This document shows positions 17,114-26,512 of a stretch of 64,000 nt of DNA, piece by piece. Every line of letters starts with the position of its first letter. The first letter of the stretch is position 1. Source of the stretch: Anaerolineales bacterium UBA6055. Its GTDB lineage: Bacteria > Chloroflexota > Anaerolineae > Aggregatilineales > Phototrophicaceae. The notes below the pieces were generated by a model. It saw only the letters and a program-made list of their open reading frames with translations. It did no database searches and was not told the origin of the DNA. A program made the translations under genes and the position numbers. The stretch lies in contig DIYL01000059.1 of the NCBI GenBank assembly GCA_002428985.1, positions 112,872-176,871 on the forward strand, in the 5' to 3' direction.

Positions 17114-17707
17114 TTATTCTGCCGGTTCATCATCCAACAGATCCAACTTTGCATATACGCTATTCAAGTCCAGCTTGCAGTCTATTGATGGAAGAAACAT
17201 GATATCATCGCCAAACGCCTTACTATATAACCAATCTCCGTTGTCCTGACGTAGAAATCTTTCAATTTTCTGTTTATCTTGAGAGACCAATACATACTCT
17301 TCAACAGATGGGAGTTGTGTATATTCCTCTAGCTTTTGATTTCTATCAATAATCTCTGTTGATGGTGACAAAACCTCTATAATAACAGTCGGATTCGTAA
17401 TCGTATCACGCCGATTTTCTAGGAATTCAATTTTGCCACATACCACAACTACATCTGGGTAACGATAGCTAATCTTAGCGTCAACTTTAATACGCGTTTC
17501 ACTCGCATTGACAATGCAATCTTTTTGCGCCAGTTGTACCGTCAGGCTACTACTAATATTATTGGCAATCGTATTGTGGCGGACAGTTGCTCCTGTCATT
17601 GCAATAACTTCACCATTTACATATTCATGGCGACTTGCACTCTTATCCTCAAATTCCAGATATTCAGCTTCCGTCATATGGTTTGGATTATACGGTTGTG
17701 CAGACAT
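17114..17707 (-). CDS. Uma2 family endonuclease-like protein
   Basis: A 197-residue Uma2 (DUF820) protein of the PD-(D/E)XK superfamily. MTEAEYLEFEDKSASRHEYVNGEVIAMTGAT is the typical start. The putative active-site residues are in YRYPDVVVVCG (Asp) and VIIEVLSPSTE (Glu-x-Leu/Lys position), with the C-terminal YTQLPSVEEYVLVSQD. These proteins are abundant in Cyanobacteria and Chloroflexi. Nuclease activity is presumed and not shown for most. It is followed 34 bases upstream on the same strand by a second, diverged Uma2 gene. Confidence 0.85.
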   Translation of the reverse strand: MSAQPYNPNHMTEAEYLEFEDKSASRHEYVNGEVIAMTGATVRHNTIANNISSSLTVQLAQKDCIVNASETRIKVDAKISYRYPDVVVVCGKIEFLENRRDTITNPTVIIEVLSPSTEIIDRNQKLEEYTQLPSVEEYVLVSQDKQKIERFLRQDNGDWLYSKAFGDDIMFLPSIDCKLDLNSVYAKLDLLDDEPAE

Positions 17708-17741
17708 GGCTATCCTCTCATGCAGTTAACAGAAACTCGTC

Positions 17742-18311
17742 TTATGCATCAAATTCAACATCTAGATAAACATCAACCATCGCCAAATCAACATTGAGAG
17801 CTTCTAATGGAATCGATTCAGTGCGCAAAGTGAATTGTTGTAAAAACCACCCACCATCTTGTCGCGTCGACAACTGTGCATAAAGCTGATTTTGATCAAC
17901 AACGAGGTAATGCTGTAGCGACTCCAAACTCCGATAAAAGTTGGCTTTGATACCCTTATCAAAACTTTCTGACGAAGCCGATGTAACCTCGACTATCAGT
18001 GTTGGATTTATAAGCGTGATATTTTTTTCATCGTCAAATTTAGCTTGACCACAAACAGCACTTACATCCGGATAAAAGTATTTTTTCTCAGCAACTTTTA
18101 CACGCATCTCACTAGAATGTGTACGACAGCCTGAACCTTTGGTTGCTTGCCACAATGCGCCACCAATATTCAAAATGATTTTGCTATGGGATTCTGTCCC
18201 ACCAGACATTGCATAAATTTCGCCGTCCATATATTCGTGCTTAACATCAGACGCGTCATCAAAAGCGAGATAATCTTCAACTGTCCATTTTTGTATTGGG
18301 TTAGTCGCCAT
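17742..18311 (-). CDS. Uma2 family endonuclease-like protein
   Basis: The protein begins MATNPIQKWTVEDYLAFDDASDVKHEYMDGEIYAMSGG, the usual Uma2 N-terminus. FYPDVSAVCG and LIVEVTSASSESFDKG supply the putative Asp and Glu. The C-terminus YLVVDQNQLYAQLSTRQDGGWFLQQF closely resembles the broken copy at 43219-43792, so these two are recent relatives. The second of two ATGs (18311) is used. Confidence 0.85.
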   Translation of the reverse strand: MATNPIQKWTVEDYLAFDDASDVKHEYMDGEIYAMSGGTESHSKIILNIGGALWQATKGSGCRTHSSEMRVKVAEKKYFYPDVSAVCGQAKFDDEKNITLINPTLIVEVTSASSESFDKGIKANFYRSLESLQHYLVVDQNQLYAQLSTRQDGGWFLQQFTLRTESIPLEALNVDLAMVDVYLDVEFDA

Positions 18312-18345
18312 CAATAGCCCTCATCATATACCTATGCTGATTATA

Positions 18346-19902
18346 TCATTCTGTAGACTTTTTATCTTTTTCAACCGCATCATTCTTGAGTTTTTCTGGC
18401 TCAAGCGTCGGCAAAATCCGTTTGAGATACAGCCAAGAAGCATACAGCCCAAACGCCGTCAGAATGATACTAAATGCATATGCAGTGACATAACGCGGGA
18501 TACGCCCCTGTGTCCACAGCAAAAACGGAAAGATAAACAACATCCCACTCCCAATCGCCACCAGCGCAATATTAAGGGCGACAGATCGAAAATTACGTAG
18601 GATGTCCCACATGGCGCCAAGACTTAAAGGAATTGCAATGAATACAAAACATACTAAGCTCATTATTGCGGTCACAGTTGGTAGTGAATGTGATTTTGTT
18701 TCTGTGATTTCGGCAACTAGCACGATTAATATGAGAGCATATCCAATCCACCCACATGCCAAAAAAGAGGTAGACCAGCGTCCTGCGTTTTGTCGAATAT
18801 AAGCCGTGGAAGTTGTAACCACTAAGAATGCGGTTGCCAGAGCTAGCCAGAGTTCTAAAAACAAACCCTGTTCAACACTGTCCCATCCATGCAATGGCTC
18901 TAGTCCATAGCCTCCAACATTAACCCATTCATAAATGCCAGCAGAGGTACGTACAAGTACACCATCCCACCCCATTGCAAAAATAATGTTTCCACTTTCG
19001 GGGTCAAATGTTGCGTCGAACGGCCCTGGATCATCATTTACCGCATTACTATTGCAATTGAATAGGCATTTCCTGGAGTGTCTCAAAACAGATCTGATTT
19101 CCTTTCGTATCTCAAATAAATCATATTCTGTGATCCAGTTCACACCGTCATGAGAAGTTTCAACAGTTTCTGCTGGAGACCATCTAATTTGTAACTCTGT
19201 TCCAGTAAGTTGTGAAGGAGTATCACATTTTTCAAGATCACTAATCTCTGTAGGCTGCCATGACAAACCACCATCTAGACTTTTATATTCCTTGTGTCCG
19301 GGTCCATTAGGATACTCCGCACCAAATAAAGTAGAGGTATAAAGAAAATTATAAATATCCGTATAGCATATTGCCCGCAAACCATAATCTGGGACTATGT
19401 GAGGCGGACTTGTTGCCAGCGTCCCCAATAATCCTAAACCTAATGCAACATACGCAAACGGCTTGAGTGACACCTTATCATCGCTAGCCTTTTGCCAGAT
19501 ATATGCACTGATTATCAAAGCGGGCAATGTCAGTAAATCAGTCACATCGAGGCGCAGTTGCCCCTCCCATCCAACAATCGCATAGAGCGTTTCTGTCGTC
19601 AGATGATGCACAAATGGAATTATCTTCGCTGTCGCAAACCAGACCCCGATAAACCCGATTGACAGCCCACCAACAATGTCTGTATGGCGTTCCAATCGAC
19701 GTGGGATAATCCATGCAAACACCAATCCAGCAATAAACGGCGCGAATACCAACCACATAAAATCACCAAGCTTGCCTGTCAGCCATGATGGATGTGCATA
19801 GCGCAACCAGTGATCATTAAAAAGCAGGAACATGATAGCCAATAACGACAGCGGGTGCGTCAGACTATGGAACGCTTTCCAGAAAGCATGATTGTAAGGC
19901 AT
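18346..19902 (-). CDS. Membrane protein with Asp-box domain (paralogue B)
   Basis: About 518 residues with five N-terminal transmembrane segments (1-165), a soluble central part (about 170-350) and five C-terminal segments. The central part has an Asp-box (SLDGGLSWQ, pattern SxDxGxxW) and a related SHDGVNW, as in sialidase- and BNR-type beta propellers, then FAMGWDGVLVRTS. I do not recognise a named family. It is a tandem copy of the gene directly upstream: the two ends are nearly identical but the middle has diverged. ATG 19902 is chosen because the paralogue starts at the same point and AAAGAGG precedes it; one base separates it from the upstream stop. Confidence 0.7.
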   Translation of the reverse strand: MPYNHAFWKAFHSLTHPLSLLAIMFLLFNDHWLRYAHPSWLTGKLGDFMWLVFAPFIAGLVFAWIIPRRLERHTDIVGGLSIGFIGVWFATAKIIPFVHHLTTETLYAIVGWEGQLRLDVTDLLTLPALIISAYIWQKASDDKVSLKPFAYVALGLGLLGTLATSPPHIVPDYGLRAICYTDIYNFLYTSTLFGAEYPNGPGHKEYKSLDGGLSWQPTEISDLEKCDTPSQLTGTELQIRWSPAETVETSHDGVNWITEYDLFEIRKEIRSVLRHSRKCLFNCNSNAVNDDPGPFDATFDPESGNIIFAMGWDGVLVRTSAGIYEWVNVGGYGLEPLHGWDSVEQGLFLELWLALATAFLVVTTSTAYIRQNAGRWSTSFLACGWIGYALILIVLVAEITETKSHSLPTVTAIMSLVCFVFIAIPLSLGAMWDILRNFRSVALNIALVAIGSGMLFIFPFLLWTQGRIPRYVTAYAFSIILTAFGLYASWLYLKRILPTLEPEKLKNDAVEKDKKSTE

Positions 19903-19903
19903 A

Positions 19904-21445
19904 TCAGACCTCTTTCTTATCTTTTTCAACCGCATCATTCTTGAGTTTTTCTGGCTCGAGTGACGGCAAAATCCGTTTGAGATACAGCCACGACGCATAC
20001 AGCCCAAACACCGTCAGCATGATGCTAAATGCATAGGCAGTGACATAACGCGGAATACGCCCCTGTGTCCATAACAAAAACGGAAAGATAAACAACATCC
20101 CACTCCCAATCGCCGCCAGCGCAATATTAAGAGCGACAGATCGAAAATTACGTAGGATGTCCCACATGGCTCCAAGACTTAAAGGAATTGCAAAAATAAA
20201 CATTGCACAAAAGCTAACCAACCCTGCAAAAACAGGTACTGAAACAGTCAAACTTCCACCGCTAGCGGATATTGGATCATGACGTTCGAGGATAACTAGT
20301 ATCATAATTAGAACGTAAACTATCCAACTAAAAGAAATTACCTTCTTTCGCCCCATTGAAATGTGATGACGAATATACCATGTTGAAGTGACTATAACTA
20401 GAAAAGCCGTTGCTATAGCAAGACAAAACTCAAGAAAAATCAAATTATGAAAATCAGTTAGCGAAGGGTTTTCAGGAAGATTATAGTGTCCTACTGTAGA
20501 CCAAACATATTTACCATCCGACTGACGAACGAGGACACCATCCCACCCCATTGCAAATATATAATTATCACTAGCTTCATCATATACAACACTATGCGGA
20601 CCAGGATCGTCGAATATTAAGCTAGGACTATAGATATGCAAACGTCGCTTGACATAGCGAGCTTCCTGACGCAAAACTCCAAGATCATAATCGACTTGCC
20701 ATGACTCTCCATTATCTTCTGAAATCTCGATTTTATCGGCATTTGACCAACGAAATTTTGAGGGTGCATTCTCATCTATTGATGAACCTACGCATTCTTT
20801 ATTGTTTTCTTCCCAGCGATCACGCCAATTCAATCCACCGTCGTAACTTTCATAAGTTGTTATATTTCCCCACATAGACTGGGTAGTGACGGATAAAAAC
20901 TCACCGTTGTAGCAGATTTCACGAATACCATATTCAGCATATTGTGGACTATCACTCGCAAGTGTCCCCAACAGCCCCAGTCCCAGGGCTACATATGCGA
21001 ACGGCTTGAGCGACACCTTATCATCGCTAGCCTTTTGCCAGATATATACGCTAATTATCAGTGCAGGCAACGTCAGTAAATCAGTGACATCGAGGCGCAG
21101 TTGTCCTTCCCACCCAACAATCGTATAAAGCGTTTCTGTCGTCAGATGATGCACGAACGGAATCGTCTTCGATGTTGCAAACCAGACCCCGATAAATCCA
21201 ATCGACAGCCCACCGACAATATCGGTGTGGTATTCCAATCGGCGCGGGATAATCCATGCAAATACCAAACCAGCAATAAACGGCGCGAATACCAACCATG
21301 TAAAATCGCCAAGCTTACCTGTCAGCCATGACGGATGTGCATAACGCAACCAATGGTCGTTAAACAGCAACAGCATGATAGCAAGCAACGATAGCGGATG
21401 TGTTAGACTATGGAACGCTTTCCAGAAGGGACGATTATAGGACAT
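19904..21445 (-). CDS. Membrane protein with Asp-box domain (paralogue A)
   Basis: A 513-residue protein, MSYNRPFWKAFHSL onward, with five N-terminal transmembrane helices including DFTWLVFAPFIAGLVFAWIIP. A central beta region (about 170-330) carries two Asp-boxes (SYDGGLNW and SEDNGESW) and FAMGWDGVLVRQS. Five more helices follow, with a lysine-rich cytosolic tail (EPEKLKNDAVEKDKK). The central part would face outside or be membrane-flanked. It is the upstream member of the tandem pair. Function unknown; the Asp-box suggests a small propeller-like or sugar/peptide-binding module inserted in a membrane frame. Confidence 0.7.
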   Translation of the reverse strand: MSYNRPFWKAFHSLTHPLSLLAIMLLLFNDHWLRYAHPSWLTGKLGDFTWLVFAPFIAGLVFAWIIPRRLEYHTDIVGGLSIGFIGVWFATSKTIPFVHHLTTETLYTIVGWEGQLRLDVTDLLTLPALIISVYIWQKASDDKVSLKPFAYVALGLGLLGTLASDSPQYAEYGIREICYNGEFLSVTTQSMWGNITTYESYDGGLNWRDRWEENNKECVGSSIDENAPSKFRWSNADKIEISEDNGESWQVDYDLGVLRQEARYVKRRLHIYSPSLIFDDPGPHSVVYDEASDNYIFAMGWDGVLVRQSDGKYVWSTVGHYNLPENPSLTDFHNLIFLEFCLAIATAFLVIVTSTWYIRHHISMGRKKVISFSWIVYVLIMILVILERHDPISASGGSLTVSVPVFAGLVSFCAMFIFAIPLSLGAMWDILRNFRSVALNIALAAIGSGMLFIFPFLLWTQGRIPRYVTAYAFSIMLTVFGLYASWLYLKRILPSLEPEKLKNDAVEKDKKEV

Positions 21446-21551
21446 AGCATATACCTCGAATACAGATGTGTCATCTCCAGTATATACCTAATTTGTAGAT
21501 TAATTCCTCAAAAATAGGCACGCATTGAATAACCGTAGGCAATTGGTATGG

Positions 21552-22016
21552 TTACAATGCCCCTAATTTAGGCAAGAAGCGCCCCGTCCGTAGGCGATAT
21601 TGACCATAATCAGGATATTGTTGCATCAATAGTTCTTCTTCATATAAAGACTTATACGTCAACAACCCGACGAGGAAAATTGTCGCGGTCATCGTGACAA
21701 TATGCGCATGCCAGATGGTAATCCCAAATGCGACCAGTAAAACACCTGTATAAATTGGATGGCGGATGCGCTTGTACAATCCACTTGTGATGAGTTCAGC
21801 ACTTTGATTTGGGGTCGGCAAAGCACTCGGTCCACCTCGATTTACCCGACCATGCTCAGTAATCGCCATTAGCGCGACAATAACACCGGCAAAAATCCCA
21901 ACTCCACCGATAACCCATTGGATAGCAATCTTATCCGTCGGGATTAAAATCGCCCCACCACCAATCACAGCAAATAAGATAAATTGAATAACAACCAGAC
22001 CAAACGCTTTATTCAT
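21552..22016 (-). CDS. ICMT/PEMT-like membrane methyltransferase family protein
   Basis: About 154 residues with four hydrophobic segments and the family's C-terminal signature: GLYKRIRHPIYTGVLLVAFG (SAM-binding RHPxYxG, about 100-120) and EEELLMQQYPDYGQYRLRTGRFLPKL. Such proteins methylate isoprenylcysteine, phospholipid or other hydrophobic thiol or amine substrates; in bacteria the substrate is usually unknown. ATG 22016 is chosen because GGGGGATGTC precedes it at the right distance; longer starts at 22028 and 22052 have no site. Confidence 0.85.
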   Translation of the reverse strand: MNKAFGLVVIQFILFAVIGGGAILIPTDKIAIQWVIGGVGIFAGVIVALMAITEHGRVNRGGPSALPTPNQSAELITSGLYKRIRHPIYTGVLLVAFGITIWHAHIVTMTATIFLVGLLTYKSLYEEELLMQQYPDYGQYRLRTGRFLPKLGAL

Positions 22017-22132
22017 GACATCCCCCATGATTATATTGTGCGCCCATATCATACCGAATAATCACGCCAAGCGACAGAAAATCTCGGCATAATCTTCAAT
22101 TGCAACTAATATAAAGGCCTATGACAATCGGT

Positions 22133-22151
22133 CATATTCTATTAAGCAAGT
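22133..22151. repeat. 19-base element shared with 11161-11179
   Basis: This is the second copy of the near-identical CATATYCTATTAAGCAAGT element, here before the gene for a secreted protein. Downstream bases also keep CGC and TA positions in common with the first copy. Confidence 0.3.
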
Positions 22152-22197
22152 CCATGTACAATACGCCTGTTATTTGCCTATTGGATTGGAAAACAAT

Positions 22198-23457
22198 ATG
22201 TTACATCGCCGTCTAGTCGCTCTAATATTGATAATTATCGTGTTTGCTATGCCCACATTCGCACAAGATGTAGAAGTATTATTTAGCGCGACATTCGATG
22301 ATGAGACGATTCCCGATGCCCTCAATATCCAATACGGCACATTCGATACTACAGACGGACAACTTGACTACACTGTGGAGGCAGGTGGCTTTATCGTGAT
22401 TCCATCGGGTATTGATTGGACGGACTACGCCATCGAAACCGAACTCACAATTTTAGAGGGTAGTGTGTGGTTGCAAGCACGCACCGGAAGCGATTTATGT
22501 AGCGGCTATTATCTGACACTCAATCCAACCCGCTCAGTTGTCGATTTATCGGTATCTGATACGGAATGCAACTTTACCGTATTAGCAGAAACCGACACAG
22601 TGACGATCCCAACCGGGGCATTCACCGCACGCCTTGATGTTCAGGGAAATCAAATCAGTGCATACCTCAATGATGATCTGATTTTATCAGCAACCGACGA
22701 CCAATTTGTCTCGGGCTATCCAACCCTCAACATCTTCCCAACAGATGAAACTGCACGGGTACAATTTGATAGCATTCAAGTATTTACATTGCCCGATGCC
22801 CCAGCACAAACTGATGCAACACCAGAGGTTATCGAAGAAACCATAGCCCCAGAAACAACACCAGAACCACAACCACTAGTTGATATCGACTTACCACCAG
22901 TCAACGAAATTCCACTCGATGAAGATCCGAATCGCACGATTGAATCACTGGTTGAGCTAGGCTTAATCCCCAATACTGACGGTCAACTCTATACATCTGA
23001 TGCAGTTGTCATCGCTCGCATCGGCGCATGGTTCGAGCCACTGTTTGATGATGTGTCATCTCCCCAAGCCGTTATGTCGGGTAACATCTTCTTCCTGCCA
23101 AATAACGAGAACGAGACCTGTTTGCTATCGGCACGGATCGAACGTGATGAGCGAGGTACAGCCCAACGTTATCTTGATGTCGGCATAAACGCACTTGATG
23201 AGGTCTTTATTGGTGAGACAGCCGATAACGGCGAATACAGCCTCGCAACACAAGAGGGTATGTTGACTGCATCCGGTGGCAATATCTTGTTCGTTAGTTA
23301 TGGCGACCGTCTCTCGGTTTATGTGAACGGACGCATCGCCTTCCAGAATATTGAAGTCACACGGCGCGATGGTAGCTTCGGCGTATCATCTAACGCGACC
23401 ACATCATTTACAGTCTGCCATGTGACCAATTTGTGGGTCTATACATTTGACGGTTAG
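22198..23457 (+). CDS. Secreted protein with two concanavalin-like domains
   Basis: The product starts with a Sec signal (MLHRRLVALILIIIVFAMPTFAQ). Two beta-sandwich regions follow (about 25-195 and 265-415), each with patterns such as FSATFDD, DYAIETELTI, ISAYLNDDLILS, LSVYVNGRIAFQNIEV and GSFGVSSNA, as in LamG/DUF1080-like carbohydrate-binding folds. A Pro/Glu/Thr-rich linker (about 200-250) joins them. It may bind polymer or act as an envelope-associated lectin; there is no catalytic motif. ATG 22198 is chosen over an upstream TTG at 22174 because the signal peptide begins there. Confidence 0.7.
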   Translation: MLHRRLVALILIIIVFAMPTFAQDVEVLFSATFDDETIPDALNIQYGTFDTTDGQLDYTVEAGGFIVIPSGIDWTDYAIETELTILEGSVWLQARTGSDLCSGYYLTLNPTRSVVDLSVSDTECNFTVLAETDTVTIPTGAFTARLDVQGNQISAYLNDDLILSATDDQFVSGYPTLNIFPTDETARVQFDSIQVFTLPDAPAQTDATPEVIEETIAPETTPEPQPLVDIDLPPVNEIPLDEDPNRTIESLVELGLIPNTDGQLYTSDAVVIARIGAWFEPLFDDVSSPQAVMSGNIFFLPNNENETCLLSARIERDERGTAQRYLDVGINALDEVFIGETADNGEYSLATQEGMLTASGGNILFVSYGDRLSVYVNGRIAFQNIEVTRRDGSFGVSSNATTSFTVCHVTNLWVYTFDG

Positions 23458-23915
23458 CGATCAGGTGTTCCTAATTCAATCAGCACACCGTCTCTAGACC
23501 AATCAACCATATCTTGTTCGAGGGTATATTCGCCTGTGCCCTCTAATAACACCATACCCGTCCCGCTGATAGCGGCTTGAATATTGATGCCTTGCATAAC
23601 CACAGCCATATCTTCACCAGAAATTACAGCACTTCCATCAAACCGCCGATAAGTATGCGTTGTATTGCCTCGTGTTGTCCGTTCATTATGGAAATAGCGT
23701 TTATTGCTCTCCACCTCAATCGACGTATCGCCACTACGATCAACAATAAATAACATACCCTTGCCCGTAATTGTGATCACCCCACTGCCACTCATTGCAA
23801 CTGTGCCATCACCCTCAGCCGTTATCGTGCCATGCATCGGGATAATATCTTGCGCTGAAAGTACCCCAACCCCGATTATTAGTACAATGACACTCACTAC
23901 CCATTTGTGTAACAT
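23454..23915 (-). CDS. Small secreted beta-rich protein, unknown
   Basis: A 153-residue protein with a signal peptide (MLHKWVVSVIVLIIGVGVLSA) and a mature part rich in Gly, Thr and Val with repeated GxGxxxxSGxGxxxxTGxG patterns. These suggest a beta-helix or bactofilin-like stacked fold. It has no catalytic residues I recognise. The stop codons of this gene and the convergent 22198 gene overlap by four bases. Confidence 0.65.
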   Translation of the reverse strand: MLHKWVVSVIVLIIGVGVLSAQDIIPMHGTITAEGDGTVAMSGSGVITITGKGMLFIVDRSGDTSIEVESNKRYFHNERTTRGNTTHTYRRFDGSAVISGEDMAVVMQGINIQAAISGTGMVLLEGTGEYTLEQDMVDWSRDGVLIELGTPDR

Positions 23916-24066
23916 CTATGTTCCCATCACGTTAGAATTCCGTTGCAATGATAATACGCACAAGATATTGGCAGGGTGTTGATGAAGTGCAAAAAAGTTG
24001 TAAAATTTGTATGCCATGTCATTTAAATTGCTGTTGATTAAAAGCCTCCAAATCGCCATTTCGATA

Positions 24067-24072
24067 TATAAT
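24067..24072 (+). promoter_or_regulatory. -10 box before the DUF6745 pair
   Basis: TATAAT lies 36 bases before the ATG of the first DUF6745 gene. No clear -35 is seen. The rest of the gap 23916-24107 shows nothing I can name. Confidence 0.4.
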
Positions 24073-24107
24073 AGAGTTACACCAACTTAACATCACGACC
24101 TACACCT

Positions 24108-25136
24108 ATGATTACTCAGCTCACACAAGCGCAACTCGATCAAATTAAAATATATACGAACAAGTGGAACGATCTGTCTACAACAACTACCCCAGCCAAT
24201 CGCCCACAAGCAGAAGACGCGATTCGCCTCGCGTATAAATTAGCCAATTGCAAACAACCAGATCAAATCATCTGGTTTGATTCGCCGATGGCATTATGTG
24301 ATTATCGTACTACGCTAGACACACTCAACCTCCGCTTTAAACTGTTCACCATGATGCAATCCAAAGCAAAACAAGCGATTGCGAAACTGTTTACAGTTGA
24401 TCAATACAATACAATTCGAGTACCCGGCTGGAGTTTGTTTCAAGCAGCCAGTGACACGTTTCAATGGGATGTTGCCATAGCCATAAATAACAAGACCTCG
24501 CATATGTTTAGCGGACAAATGGTAAGCCCACGAGATGATTCCTATTCAATGTGTCAATATGACTACTGCATCAACATGCTTGGTTTGACCGAGCTATCGC
24601 AATTTGTGGGTGGTTTGATCGCAGTTGCAGAACATGCCGGATGGTGGTGTCCAACCGAGACAGTCTGCCTTGTTGCCGAACGTCCCTGCGCGGTTCGATA
24701 TGATGCAAACAATGCGATTCATAGTGACAACAGTTGTGCAATTGAATACCCTGATGGCTGGGGCATTTATATGTGGCGTGGTGTTGCCGTACCAGAGCAT
24801 GTGATTTTACGCCCGCACGAGATCACACCCGATGAAATTATGTCAGAATGGAATGCCGAAGTCGCCCGTATCATGCTCGACCGCTATGGACAAGATAACT
24901 TCATCCGCAACGGCGGATTCACAATACAACAATCCGATGATTATGGGGATTTGTATCGCATCGAATTCGAGGAGCACGGCGATGAGCCAATCGTTGCTGT
25001 CCATGTTAAAGACCCAAGCACCGACCGTGAATACTTTTTATACGTACCACCACATATCCTCACCGCCCATGAAGGTGTCGCGTGGACATTCGGCTATGAC
25101 AACCCATCCGATTACAATCCACTCAAGGAAACATAA
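24108..25136 (+). CDS. DUF6745 domain protein (tandem copy 1)
   Basis: A 342-residue cytosolic protein with the DUF6745 pattern: an N-terminal helical region with NKWNDLSTTTTPANRPQAEDAIRLAYKLAN followed by IIWFDSPMALCDY. The middle has CLVAERPC and YPDGWGIYMWRGVAVPEHVI (about 222-241), then the terminal block from EVARIMLDRYGQ to the end. Function unknown. It is followed after 17 bases by a paralogue. The last 92 residues of the two differ at only five positions, while the first 240 are strongly diverged. Confidence 0.78.
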   Translation: MITQLTQAQLDQIKIYTNKWNDLSTTTTPANRPQAEDAIRLAYKLANCKQPDQIIWFDSPMALCDYRTTLDTLNLRFKLFTMMQSKAKQAIAKLFTVDQYNTIRVPGWSLFQAASDTFQWDVAIAINNKTSHMFSGQMVSPRDDSYSMCQYDYCINMLGLTELSQFVGGLIAVAEHAGWWCPTETVCLVAERPCAVRYDANNAIHSDNSCAIEYPDGWGIYMWRGVAVPEHVILRPHEITPDEIMSEWNAEVARIMLDRYGQDNFIRNGGFTIQQSDDYGDLYRIEFEEHGDEPIVAVHVKDPSTDREYFLYVPPHILTAHEGVAWTFGYDNPSDYNPLKET

Positions 25137-25153
25137 ACAAAAAGCATAAGGTC

Positions 25154-26239
25154 ATGATTACAAAACTAACAATCAGCCAAATCAGTCAACTTAAAGCATA
25201 TGTCGAAAAGTGGCAAAATATGCAAATCCTGACTCAGTCAGCAGATCGCTATGCGACTGAATATAGTGTCTGGGTCGCGTATGCCAACGCTGGATTACCT
25301 CCACCTCAAAAAATTGTCTGGCTTCAGTCTCCTTATGAGATGTTAGAATCGATCAAAAAAGTGCTATCAAATGATCCGAAGCTATTCAAAAAATTGGCAG
25401 GGAAAAATGTTACTTCAAAAATTGAGCGGTCTATTTTTCAGGAATTTAATGATGTAATGCAAACATCTCTAGACAGTAAAATTCATAATGTCTTAAAAAT
25501 GATTTTTAGGTTAGTTACCCGTGACTCAACATACTTAACTACTGTCGACCATATTGATAGATCATTAGAGAGAACATTCCGGCGATATATACGTCAATCT
25601 GGTAAGCGTGTATATATCCCGTTTCCGTCCAATACACAAAGACTCTATCAACCACTCTATTGGCATTACGCACGCCACGAATTAGGTCTCTTAGAAGAAA
25701 CCAAAAATTTAGCAAACCTACACGCCATTCCTAAGAACGTAGACTATTGGTTATCTTTTGAAAATATATGTTTTTTATCAGAGCAACCTGAATACATCAG
25801 CTTAGATGAACATGGTAGATTACATTCTGAAAATCGAGCAGCCCTATCATATGCTGACGGTTGGGAGATATATGTATGGCACGGAGTGCTGGTTCCAGAG
25901 TATGTGATTATGTATCCAGAAGATATTACACCAAATAGGATTATCGAGGAGCGCAATCGTGAAGTCGCCCGTATCATGCTCGAACGCTATGGACAAGATA
26001 ACTTCATCCGTAACGGCGGATTCACAATACAACAATCCGACGATTACGGGGATTTATATCGCATCGAATTCAAGAATCACCGCGATGAACCAATCGTTGC
26101 CGTCCATGTTAAAGACCCAAGCACCGACCGTGAATACTTTTTATACGTGCCACCACATATCCGCACCGCACATGAAGGTGTTGCATGGACATTCGGCTAT
26201 GACAATCCATCCGATTACAATCCGCTCAAGGAAACGTAG
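25154..26239 (+). CDS. DUF6745 domain protein (tandem copy 2)
   Basis: A 361-residue paralogue of the preceding gene. It has the same plan: VEKWQNMQILTQSADRYATEYSVWVAYANAGLPPPQKIVWLQSPY, then CFLSEQPEYI and YADGWEIYVWHGVLVPEYVI, then the near-identical C-terminal block ending NPSDYNPLKET. Its N-terminal half is more AT-rich and far less like copy 1. The identity changes abruptly at EVARIML, which suggests gene conversion or exchange of the C-terminal segment. It probably shares a transcript with copy 1. Function unknown. Confidence 0.78.
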   Translation: MITKLTISQISQLKAYVEKWQNMQILTQSADRYATEYSVWVAYANAGLPPPQKIVWLQSPYEMLESIKKVLSNDPKLFKKLAGKNVTSKIERSIFQEFNDVMQTSLDSKIHNVLKMIFRLVTRDSTYLTTVDHIDRSLERTFRRYIRQSGKRVYIPFPSNTQRLYQPLYWHYARHELGLLEETKNLANLHAIPKNVDYWLSFENICFLSEQPEYISLDEHGRLHSENRAALSYADGWEIYVWHGVLVPEYVIMYPEDITPNRIIEERNREVARIMLERYGQDNFIRNGGFTIQQSDDYGDLYRIEFKNHRDEPIVAVHVKDPSTDREYFLYVPPHIRTAHEGVAWTFGYDNPSDYNPLKET

Positions 26240-26443
26240 ATTAGGCTCTCCATCAAATATCCAATCTTATGACGTATCGTTTGTCATTTCTGCACATACT
26301 TCCACTACCAAACACTAAACCTATGGGTAGTTGATTATTCTTTGCCGATTCGTTACCATGAGGAAATATTAACAGCGTGTTGTTATTAATATGTTGTTTC
26401 TAACAAAGTATTGATACTCCCATAAGGCATATGCAAGAAGTGC

Positions 26444-26504
26444 TGGTATAATGGAGTATACGTATGAATTGTCGAAAGTGTCCTTAGGGACTACTGTTTG
26501 GAGG
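26444..26504 (+). promoter_or_regulatory. Extended -10 promoter, leader hairpin and SD of clpC
   Basis: TGGTATAAT (26444-26452) is an extended -10. A short hairpin with AGT-GTCC..GGAC-ACT pairing (26477-26495) lies in the leader. A strong GGAGG (26500-26504) stands 8 bases before the GTG at 26513, which decides the start. I see no CIRCE-type inverted repeat, so HrcA control is not evident. The gap 26240-26443 shows nothing else I can name. Confidence 0.6.
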
Positions 26505-26512
26505 TATATACC

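Noticed and set aside
18346..21445. The duplicated ends read as an insertion sequence or mobile element
   Set aside because: The repeats are coding, in frame and in the same orientation, with transmembrane proteins; there is no transposase and no target duplication.
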